Assembly (NCBI RefSeq): GCF_022095675.1
Contig: NZ_JAHYSG010000152.1
Span: 1-24,228 of the forward strand
Reading direction: 5' to 3'
Source of the DNA: Dactylosporangium sp. AC04546
GTDB lineage: Bacteria; Actinomycetota; Actinomycetes; Mycobacteriales; Micromonosporaceae
Length of the DNA stretch: 24,228 nucleotides
The translations under genes and the position numbers were made by a program. Shown here in pieces: positions 16,394 through 24,228 of this stretch. How positions within the stretch are numbered: the stretch's first letter is position 1; each line of letters starts with the position of its first letter. Below the pieces are notes generated by a model. The model was not told where the DNA came from. It saw only the letters and a program-made list of their open reading frames with translations, and searched no databases.

Positions 16394-17452
16394 TCAGCCC
16401 CGCAGCTCCTTGGACAGCAGCTCGGCGATCTGCGCGGTGTTCAGGGCGGCGCCCTTGCGCAGGTTGTCGCCGGTGACGAAGAGATCGAGGGCCCGCGGGT
16501 CGTCGACCGACCGGCGGATGCGGCCCACCCACGACGGGTCGGTGCCGACCGCGTCGATCGGCATCGGGAACTCCCCCGCGCCCGGGTCGTCCACGAGGAT
16601 CACGCCCGGCGCGTGGCGGAGCACCTCACGGGCGCCCTCGGCGTCGACCTCGGAGCCGAAGACGGCGTGCACGGCGACCGAGTGGCCGGTGACGACCGGG
16701 ACGCGGACGCAGGTCGCGGACACCTTGAGGTCGGGCAGGCCGAGGATCTTGCGCGACTCGTTGCGCAGCTTCAGCTCCTCCGACGACCAGCCGCCGTCGC
16801 GGAGCGAGCCGGCCCACGGCACCACGTTGAGCGCGAGCGGGGCCGGGAACGGGCCGAGGTCGTCGCCGACCGCCTGCCGGACGTTGCCCGAGCGCGAGCC
16901 CAGGGTGCGGTCGCCGCCGACCCGCTTCAGCTGGTCGTGGAGCGTGTCCACGCCGTCCTTGCCGGCGCCGGAGACGGCCTGGTAGGAGGCCAGGACCAGC
17001 TCCTTCAGCCCGTACTCCCGGTGCAGCGGAGCCAGCGCCACGATCATCGTCAGCGTCGTGCAGTTGGCGTTGGCGATGATGCCCCGGGGACGGTTGCGCA
17101 CCTGCTCCGGGTTGATCTCCGGCACCACCAGCGGCACATCCGGATCCATCCGGAACGCCGCCGAGTTGTCCACGGCGATCGCGCCGTGGGAGACGGCGAC
17201 CGGCGCCCACTCCCCGGCGACCTCGTCGGGCACGTCGAACATCGCCACGTCGATGCCGTCGAAGACCTCGGGCGACAGCTCGTGGACGACGGTCTCCTCG
17301 CCGCGCACGACCAGCGTGCGGCCGGCCGAGCGCTTCGAGGCGACCAGACGGATCTCGCCCCAGACGTTCTTGCGGGACGACAGCAGCTCACACATGACGG
17401 AGCCGACGGCTCCGGTCGCTCCGACGACGGCCAGACTCGGCAACTCGCCCAT
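16394..17452 (-). CDS. asd: Aspartate-semialdehyde dehydrogenase
   Basis: A 352-residue cytosolic enzyme that reduces aspartyl phosphate to aspartate semialdehyde with NADPH, the second step towards lysine, diaminopimelate, threonine and methionine. The NADP-binding loop VVGATGAVGSVM is at residues 9-20. The catalytic cysteine is Cys131 in GIIANANCTTLTM, and the active-site histidine His257 lies in VVTGHSVAVH. FPMPIDAVGTDPSWVGRIRRS and the end ALNTAQIAELL are also family segments. It begins 11 bases after the ask stop codon and ends at a strong terminator, so ask and asd form one operon. Confidence 0.97.
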   Translation of the reverse strand: MGELPSLAVVGATGAVGSVMCELLSSRKNVWGEIRLVASKRSAGRTLVVRGEETVVHELSPEVFDGIDVAMFDVPDEVAGEWAPVAVSHGAIAVDNSAAFRMDPDVPLVVPEINPEQVRNRPRGIIANANCTTLTMIVALAPLHREYGLKELVLASYQAVSGAGKDGVDTLHDQLKRVGGDRTLGSRSGNVRQAVGDDLGPFPAPLALNVVPWAGSLRDGGWSSEELKLRNESRKILGLPDLKVSATCVRVPVVTGHSVAVHAVFGSEVDAEGAREVLRHAPGVILVDDPGAGEFPMPIDAVGTDPSWVGRIRRSVDDPRALDLFVTGDNLRKGAALNTAQIAELLSKELRG

Positions 17453-17463
17453 GATGCAAGAAC

Positions 17464-18729
17464 CTATCGCCCGGTCCCCGCGTAGACCACCGCTTCCTCA
17501 TCGCCGCCCAGCTCGAACGCGTCGTGGATGGCCCGGACGGCGACGTCGAGGTCGGTGTCGCGGCAGACCACGGACACCCGGATCTCCGAGGTGGAGATCA
17601 TCTCGATGTTGACGCCCGCCTCGGCGAGGGCGGCGAAGAGCTGGGCCGCCACGCCCGGGTTCGAGCGCATGCCGGCGCCGATCAGCGACACCTTGCCGAT
17701 GTGGTCGTCGAACAGGACGGCCTTGTAGTCGACGCTCGACTTGATCCGCTCCAGGGCGGCTTTGGCGGTCGCGCCGTCGGTCTTCGGCAGGGTGAAGGAG
17801 ATGTCCGTGCGGCCGGTGCTCTCGGTCGACACGTTCTGGACGATCATGTCGATGTTGGTCTCCGCGGCGGCGACCGTCTGGAAGATCCGCGCGGCGACGC
17901 CCGGCTGGTCGGGCACGCCGACGATCGTGATCTTCGCTTCGCTGCGGTCGTGCGCGACGCCGGTGATGAGCGCTTGCTCCACGGAAAGGTCCTCCATCGA
18001 TCCGGTGACCATGGTGCCGTTGGCCGTTGAGTACGAGGAACGGACGTGGATCGGCAGCGAGTACCGCCGCGCGTACTCCACGCTGCGCAGGTGCAGCACC
18101 TTCGCGCCGCACGCCGCGAGCTCGAGCATCTCCTCGTAGGTGATCTGCTTGATGTGCCGCGCGTTCTTCGCCACGCGCGGGTCGGCGGTGAAGATCCCGT
18201 CGACGTCGGTGTAGATCTCACACACGTCGGCCTGCAGCGCGGCGGCGAGCGCGACGGCCGTGGTGTCCGAGCCGCCCCGGCCGAGCGTGGTGATGTCCTT
18301 GGTGTCCTGCGAGACGCCCTGGAAGCCGGCGACGATCGCGATCGCGCCCTCGTCGAGCGCGCCGCGGAGGCGGCCGGGGGTCACGTCGATGATCCGGGCC
18401 CGCCCGTGCGTCGACGTGGTGATCACGCCGGCCTGGCTGCCCGTATACGACCGGGCCTCGTAGCCCAGGTTGTTGATCGCCATGGCCAGCAGCGCCATGG
18501 AGATCCGCTCACCGGCGGTGAGCAGCATGTCCAGCTCGCGGCCGGCCGGGACCGGGCTCACCTGCGACGCGAGGTCGAGGAGCTCGTCAGTCGTGTCGCC
18601 CATGGCGGAGACCACCACGACGACCTCGTTGCCGGCCTTTCGCGTGTCGACGATGCGCTCGGCGACGCGCTTGATGCGCTCGGCGTTGGCGACGGAGGAC
18701 CCGCCATACTTCTGCACGATCAGCGCCAC
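17464..18729 (-). CDS. ask: Aspartate kinase (lysine/threonine-sensitive type)
   Basis: A 421-residue enzyme, the same length as the actinobacterial LysC kinases, that phosphorylates aspartate in the first step of the aspartate amino-acid pathway. The kinase domain begins [22 protein letters not shown] and contains [27 protein letters not shown]. Two ACT domains follow (about 267-343 and 349-421; [18 protein letters not shown] and [20 protein letters not shown]) and would bind feedback inhibitors. GTG 18729 is preceded by AGGAG at a spacing of eight to nine, which decides the start over the open frame to 18831. An internal ATG at 17997 matches the start of the beta subunit in related organisms. 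It is followed directly by asd. Confidence 0.97.
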   Translation of the reverse strand: MALIVQKYGGSSVANAERIKRVAERIVDTRKAGNEVVVVVSAMGDTTDELLDLASQVSPVPAGRELDMLLTAGERISMALLAMAINNLGYEARSYTGSQAGVITTSTHGRARIIDVTPGRLRGALDEGAIAIVAGFQGVSQDTKDITTLGRGGSDTTAVALAAALQADVCEIYTDVDGIFTADPRVAKNARHIKQITYEEMLELAACGAKVLHLRSVEYARRYSLPIHVRSSYSTANGTMVTGSMEDLSVEQALITGVAHDRSEAKITIVGVPDQPGVAARIFQTVAAAETNIDMIVQNVSTESTGRTDISFTLPKTDGATAKAALERIKSSVDYKAVLFDDHIGKVSLIGAGMRSNPGVAAQLFAALAEAGVNIEMISTSEIRVSVVCRDTDLDVAVRAIHDAFELGGDEEAVVYAGTGR

Positions 18730-18852
18730 GCCGTCGAGCTCCTTCCGGGAATCGCCTGTACGGGCAGGTCGTCGAGCCGAGCGTACCGGCGGCGAGTATC
18801 CGTCGGGAGTGGCGTTCCACGATCCGACCACCCGCCGGGCGAGAATACGCGG

Positions 18853-19660
18853 GTGCGCTTGCGTCGGGTCGGGGTTACCGCGATCACTGTGACCGCCGGC
18901 ACGGCCGTGGCCGTCATCGCGGGCGGGCTGCTGACCGGCTGCGGCCCGTCCGGCGCACCGGTGGCCGAGGTCAGCTCGGAGGCGGCGCCGGCCCAGCCCG
19001 ACCCGCGAGGCATGCTCGCGGCGCGCGTGGCGGTCGCGAAGGACCAGCGGTACATCGCCGCCTACACGCTGACCGCGCAGGGCAAGAGCCCCCGGTCGAT
19101 CCTGGTCTCCATCGCCACCGACCGGACCTGGCGGGTCGACGTGCAGGGTGGAGCCCTTGGCGGTACCGCCGACGTCGCGATCGCCAGCCGCCCCGAGGGC
19201 CAGTACCAGTGCCCGATCAACCCGTCGTCCGGCTGCGTCAAGGTCGCGGCCGCGGGCAAGAAGCTTCCGCCGGCCGTCGACCCGCGCGTGCAGTACGTCT
19301 TCGTCGCCTGGCTCGACGTGCTGCTGGACCGGCAGATCCCGCTGTCCGTGGCGCCCGCCGACCCGCTCGCCGGCACCTCAGCGCCGTGCTTCGCGGTCGA
19401 GCCGGGCGTGACCGCCGTCCAGCCGCCGATCGATCCCGGCGTCTTCTGCTACAACGACAGCGGCATCCTGACCGCCGCCCGGCTGCCGTTCGGGCAGCTG
19501 ACGCTCACCGGCGACGTCATCGCGGCACCCTCCACGATCTCGCTGCCGGGCCCGGTGGTCGACGGCGCGCCGCTCGCCACGACCGCCCCGCCGCCGGCCT
19601 CGCCGAAGCCATCCGGCTCCCAAGTACCGAGATCGGTTTCGCCGAGCCCGTCCAAGAGCG

Positions 19661-19668
<8 letters not shown>
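18853..19668 (+). CDS. Putative lipoprotein of unknown function
   Basis: A 271-residue protein with a lipoprotein signal: basic VRLRR, a hydrophobic core, then LLTGC with the lipidated Cys30. After a short Ala/Pro spacer comes a domain of about 190 residues ([32 protein letters not shown]...) with paired cysteines ([11 protein letters not shown], and CFAVEP...FCYNDSG). The end is a Pro/Ser-rich tail ([21 protein letters not shown]). No family is recognised; the strand-rich pattern recalls LppX/LprG-like lipoproteins, but this is a weak impression. GTG 18853 follows a possible -10 GAGAAT (18841-18846) by six bases, so it may be leaderless. It diverges from ask. Its stop lies within the presumed leuA leader promoter. 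Confidence 0.7.
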
Positions 19669-21522
<1,854 letters not shown>

Positions 21523-21532
21523 CCTGCTGCTT

Positions 21533-21562
21533 CGAGCCGGCCCCGCCTTCGGGGCCGGCTCG
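21533..21562 (+). terminator. Terminator hairpin after leuA
   Basis: CGAGCCGGCCCCG (21533-21545), loop CCTT and the exact complement CGGGGCCGGCTCG (21550-21562) form a 13-pair stem, followed by TTAGTGT rather than a full T-tract. It begins ten bases after the leuA stop. Confidence 0.85.
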
Positions 21563-21609
21563 TTAGTGTCGGGAATCTCGCCGTGGCGTTCCCGGCGGTA
21601 CATGCGTCG

Positions 21610-22341
21610 ATGCCGCAGAGTAGGGGCGTGCGCCCCCTCACCAACGGCAGAGCCGTCATCATCGCCATCGCCTTGGCATCGGTGCTGATCAGCGCCGGTA
21701 GCTGCGATGTTTCCTCCACTCCTGAGGCCGCCGGGCCGACGACCGGGACGGCGACCGGATCGGCCGGCGCTCCCGCGTCCGCCGGCGGTGGCGGCGGCAC
21801 CGGCGGCAACGCCGCTGCCGCCAGTGCCGCGCTGGACTCGCTCACGGTCGCCGCGGCCGGGTCCATGGCGGGCTACAGCCGCGAGAAGTTCACGCACTGG
21901 ATCAGCCAGGGCGAAGGCTGTGACACCCGCGAGGCCGTGCTGAAGCGCGAAGGCAAGAACGTCAAGGTCGCGGCCGACTGCAAGATCACGTCTGGCACCT
22001 GGCACAGCTTCTACGACGACAAGGACCTCACCGACCCGCAGGACCTCGACATCGACCACATGGTGCCGCTGGCGGCAGGCTGGCGGTCGGGGGCCAGCAA
22101 GTGGACCGACGAGCAGCGCAAGCAGTTCGCCAACGACATGACCCGGCCGCAGCTGATCGCGGTCAGCCTGCAGACCAACCGCTCGAAGGGTGACCAGGAC
22201 CCGTCGACGTGGAAGCCGCCGAACAAGGCGTACTGGTGCACGTACGCGCAGAGCTGGATCACCGTGAAGGCGTACTACAAGTTGACGGTGTCTCAGGCGG
22301 AGAAGAGCGCACTCACCGACATGCTGGCAACGTGTAAGTAG
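21610..22341 (+). CDS. Secreted HNH-family nuclease
   Basis: About 243 residues. A basic N-terminus and hydrophobic stretch (GRAVIIAIALASVLISAGSC) look like a signal peptide. The Cys after it could be lipidated, but AGSC is not a good lipobox. A Gly/Ala/Ser-rich low-complexity linker follows. The C-terminal 150 residues form an HNH domain of the DUF1524/GmrSD-C type: LDIDHMVPLAAGWRSGASKW, with His150 as the general base. FANDMTRPQLIAVSLQTNRSKGDQDPSTW contains Asn190, and YWCTYAQSWITVKAYY follows. Cys pairs (GCDTRE, ADCK) fit an exported protein. It probably degrades DNA outside the cell or in the envelope. Other starts are GTG 21583 and GTG 21628. Confidence 0.82.
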   Translation: MPQSRGVRPLTNGRAVIIAIALASVLISAGSCDVSSTPEAAGPTTGTATGSAGAPASAGGGGGTGGNAAAASAALDSLTVAAAGSMAGYSREKFTHWISQGEGCDTREAVLKREGKNVKVAADCKITSGTWHSFYDDKDLTDPQDLDIDHMVPLAAGWRSGASKWTDEQRKQFANDMTRPQLIAVSLQTNRSKGDQDPSTWKPPNKAYWCTYAQSWITVKAYYKLTVSQAEKSALTDMLATCK

Positions 22342-22374
22342 CAGGTATTCGTTTTTTGGGAAGGGGCGGCCGAG

Positions 22375-22926
22375 ATGGCAGACGCAGCACCGGCACAGGC
22401 ATCGGGTCCGGCGTCGGCTTCGGCCGCTCCTCCTCCTGCTTCACCCACCCCACCTGCGGCTTCGCCCGCTCCTCCGGCCGCCGTGGCCGGACCTTCCGCG
22501 GCTGGGCCTTCCGCGGCTGGGCCTTCCGCGGCCGGGGCGTCAGCGTCGGCCACTCCGCCGCCGGCTGAGTCCGGACCGGCCGCGGCTCCTTCCGCCGGGG
22601 CGTCGGCTCCCGCCACGCCTCCCGGTCCCGCTCCCACTCCGGCCGCTCCCGCTCCTTCCGCGCCCACTCCTCCTCCGGCGCCCCTGGTCACGGACATCAT
22701 GGCCGGGCCCGGCGGTGTGATGACCGACGAGGTCGGCGTCGTCACCGGGGAGCTCACGCTGCGCACCGAGGTCGACGCCGCCGGCGCCGTCGTGGTGCGG
22801 GTGCAGTACAAGGACGCCGAGGAGTGGTACGTGGTCACGGGCGGCCGGGCGCAGGTGCGCGATCCCGCCGACGCCGCCGCGATCCACGCCGTCGTCGTCG
22901 GGATCCTCAACCGCCCCGAGGGCTAG
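22375..22926 (+). CDS. Pro/Ala-rich protein with a conserved-looking C-terminal domain, unknown function
   Basis: 183 residues in two parts. Residues 1-103 are almost only Ala, Pro, Ser and Gly, with PSAAG repeated three times. Residues 104-183 are a compact domain ([33 protein letters not shown], then [18 protein letters not shown]...[13 protein letters not shown]) that looks like four or five strands and a final helix. There is no signal peptide or membrane helix, so it is probably cytosolic. The first part uses many CCT, GCT and ACT codons, unlike the rest of the window. The start is ATG 22375 with AAGGGG about 11 bases upstream. It follows the HNH gene by 33 bases, and its stop shares the bases CTAG with the recR stop. 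Confidence 0.7.
   Translation: MADAAPAQASGPASASAAPPPASPTPPAASPAPPAAVAGPSAAGPSAAGPSAAGASASATPPPAESGPAAAPSAGASAPATPPGPAPTPAAPAPSAPTPPPAPLVTDIMAGPGGVMTDEVGVVTGELTLRTEVDAAGAVVVRVQYKDAEEWYVVTGGRAQVRDPADAAAIHAVVVGILNRPEG
22494..22542 (+). repeat. Three copies of a 15-base tandem repeat
   Basis: The unit CCTTCCGCGGCTGGG recurs three times in frame (the last copy slightly changed), encoding Pro-Ser-Ala-Ala-Gly. It lies in the low-complexity half of the unknown protein and probably arose by slippage. Confidence 0.7.
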
Positions 22927-23516
22927 ATCGCCCGGCGGCCCTCGAAGGCGCGGCCCAGGGTGATCTCGTCGGCGTACTCCAGGTCGCCGCCCACCGGCAG
23001 GCCGCTCGCGAGCCGCGTGACGTTGAGGCCCATCGGCTTGACGAGCAGGGCGAGGTACGTCGCCGTGGCCTCGCCCTCGGTGTTCGGATCGGTCGCGAGG
23101 ATGAGCTCCTTGCAGGTGCCGTCGGCGAGCCGCGCCATCAGCTCACGGATGCGCAGGTTGTCGGGGCCGACGCCCTCCAGCGGGTTGATCGCGCCGCCGA
23201 GCACGTGGTATCGCCCGCGGAACTCACCCGTGCGCTCGATCGCCACGACGTCCTTCGGCTCCTCGACGACGCAGAACACCTCGTCGCTGCGGCGCGGGTC
23301 GCGGCAGATCCGGCAGAGCTCGGCCTCGGCCACGTTGTAGCAGCGGGTGCAGAACCGCACGAGCTCCTTCACCCGCTGCAGCGCCTGGGCGAGCCGCTTG
23401 ACGTCGGCAGGGTCGGCCGCGAGCACGTGGAACGCGATGCGCTGTGCGCTCTTCGGCCCGACCCCCGGCAGCCGGCCGAGCTCGTCGATCAGGTCCTGGA
23501 TGGCGCCTTCGTACAC
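22923..23516 (-). CDS. recR: Recombination mediator protein RecR
   Basis: A 197-residue protein of normal RecR length. It starts [32 protein letters not shown], containing the helix-hairpin-helix. The zinc finger CTRC...CRIC follows (residues about 56-70), then the Toprim domain ([42 protein letters not shown]) and the C-terminal [22 protein letters not shown]. With RecO and RecF it loads RecA on gapped DNA in recombinational repair. The start codon is GTG 23516. It lies 12 bases after the ybaB stop, in the classic dnaX-ybaB-recR operon. Confidence 0.97.
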   Translation of the reverse strand: MYEGAIQDLIDELGRLPGVGPKSAQRIAFHVLAADPADVKRLAQALQRVKELVRFCTRCYNVAEAELCRICRDPRRSDEVFCVVEEPKDVVAIERTGEFRGRYHVLGGAINPLEGVGPDNLRIRELMARLADGTCKELILATDPNTEGEATATYLALLVKPMGLNVTRLASGLPVGGDLEYADEITLGRAFEGRRAI

Positions 23517-23528
23517 GCCCGGCGTCCG

Positions 23529-23873
23529 CTAGAAACCGGGCAGCCCGAGGCCGCCGCCCAGGCCGCCGAGCCCGGCGGTGAGCGGGCCCATCTTCGCTTC
23601 GGTGAGGTCGCGGGCCGCCTGCGCGGCGTTGTGCAGCGCCGCGACGACAAGGTCCTCGAGCGTCTCGACGTCGTCGGGGTCGACCGCCTTGGGGTCGATC
23701 TTGATGCTCACCACTTCGCCCGACCCGCGCACGACGGCGGTGACCAGCCCGCCGCCCGCCGTGCCGGTGAGCTCGGCCTCGGCCAGCTCCGCCTGCGCGG
23801 CGACCATCTGCTGCTGCATCTTCTGCGCCTGCTTCATCATCTGCTGCAGGTTGGGCTGTCCACCGGGCCGCAC
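23529..23873 (-). CDS. YbaB/EbfC family nucleoid-associated protein
   Basis: A 114-residue protein with the family opening [35 protein letters not shown], the strand block [21 protein letters not shown], and a Gly/Leu-rich tail. It binds DNA as a dimer and is thought to help organise the nucleoid or recombination intermediates. GTG 23873 is chosen because AAGGAG lies six bases upstream. The open frame also has a TTG at 23888, but that would place the ribosome site inside the gene. It lies between dnaX and recR. Confidence 0.93.
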   Translation of the reverse strand: MRPGGQPNLQQMMKQAQKMQQQMVAAQAELAEAELTGTAGGGLVTAVVRGSGEVVSIKIDPKAVDPDDVETLEDLVVAALHNAAQAARDLTEAKMGPLTAGLGGLGGGLGLPGF

Positions 23874-23910
23874 AGTGTGCTCCTTCAATGTCGGTTTGCC
23901 ACCAGCTTAG

Positions 23911-24228
23911 TCAGGCGGTCGTCTCGCCAATCTTCTCCGCGCCGAGCGCCTCGGTGAGCAGCCGCAACGCGGCCTCCTCACTGCTCTCCCGCACGGCCGT
24001 GGCGTCGTCGAGCAGCTCGTCGCCCGGATCCAGCCCCGGGAACCGCGGATCGGCCACCGGCGAGTCGTAGTCCGGATCGAACGGCGGCTCGTCCGCCCCC
24101 ACCCCGTCCCAGGCCGACTCGACCGGCGCACCAGCGGGCGCGGCCGACGCCCGACGCTGCCCACTCCCGGCCGCGGCGGCGCGAGCGGCCTCGCGAGCCA
24201 TCTCGATGGCGCTGCTCCCACCCTGCCG
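23911..24228 (-). CDS. dnaX: DNA polymerase III subunit gamma/tau, C-terminal end only
   Basis: The reverse strand is open from the right edge to a stop at 23911, giving the last 105 residues of a protein whose start lies outside the window. The segment is low-complexity Ala/Asp/Pro-rich, then ends ESSEEAALRLLTEALGAEKIGETTA. This resembles the tail of actinobacterial DnaX proteins, where a short ALLxxELGAxxIGE-like stretch closes the tau part. The ATP-binding clamp-loader domain is not visible, so the call rests mainly on position just before ybaB and recR. Confidence 0.8.
   Translation of the reverse strand, partial: RQGGSSAIEMAREAARAAAAGSGQRRASAAPAGAPVESAWDGVGADEPPFDPDYDSPVADPRFPGLDPGDELLDDATAVRESSEEAALRLLTEALGAEKIGETTA

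Noticed and set aside
21610..22341. HNH motif as a sign of a homing endonuclease or restriction-type defence island
   Set aside because: The signal-like N-terminus and the lack of methylase, helicase or intron context favour a secreted nuclease.
22293..22910. Ala/Gly-rich reverse open frame of 205 codons
   Set aside because: It is the complement of the Pro/Ala-rich half of the forward gene; the forward reading has a plausible folded C-terminal domain and start region.

Overview
This very GC-rich window (roughly 70% by eye), with many GTG starts and strong G/C at third codon positions, comes from an actinobacterial chromosome. The gene order dnaX-ybaB-recR near ask-asd and leuA, a mycobacterial-type XPB helicase beside its helicase-associated partner, a DUF3027 gene next to an MFS gene, a mycothiol-dependent MDMPI-family protein and a CBM2-GH18 chitinase all point to Actinomycetota, most likely Micromonosporaceae. 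The family assignment is inference; the species cannot be read from the sequence. No tRNA, rRNA, CRISPR array, insertion sequence or phage gene was seen.

Layout, left to right. 1-3736: a truncated MFS gene (-) diverges from a DUF3027 gene and an overlapping AraC-type regulator (+). These converge on a VOC protein and a DUF2530 membrane protein (-). 3773-6334: a MarR operator, then a marR-MFS pair joined by ATGA, then an MDMPI-family gene. 6335-6818 holds no recognisable gene but has a large hairpin at its left end and a terminator just beyond its right end. 6863-7965: an HAD phosphatase and a cold-shock protein (-). 8023-9767: a secreted chitinase with a TTGACG/TAGCGT promoter, a perfect palindrome just after the likely transcription start, and a terminator. 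9803-14214: the helicase-associated protein, a tiny membrane protein on the opposite strand, and the XPB helicase. 14225-16326: a DHA2 drug-exporter gene and its TetR regulator (-), with an operator at the promoter. 16341-18729: the ask-asd operon (-) and its terminator. 18853-22341: a lipoprotein, the leuA gene behind a leucine-rich leader peptide, a terminator and a secreted HNH nuclease. 22375-24228: a Pro/Ala-rich protein of unknown function converging on dnaX(partial)-ybaB-recR (-).

How the genes work together. ask and asd make aspartate semialdehyde for lysine, threonine, methionine and cell-wall precursors; leuA makes the first committed leucine intermediate. The two regulator-exporter pairs (MarR-MFS, TetR-MFS) look self-contained and self-regulated. 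The XPB pair and RecR serve DNA repair, and DnaX serves replication. Most of the window is ordinary core genome. The best leads for new biology are regulatory: the leuA leader, the chitinase palindrome and several probable leaderless GTG starts. The unknown Pro/Ala-rich protein, the conserved lipoprotein and the gene-free 6.3-6.8 kb stretch are also worth a look.
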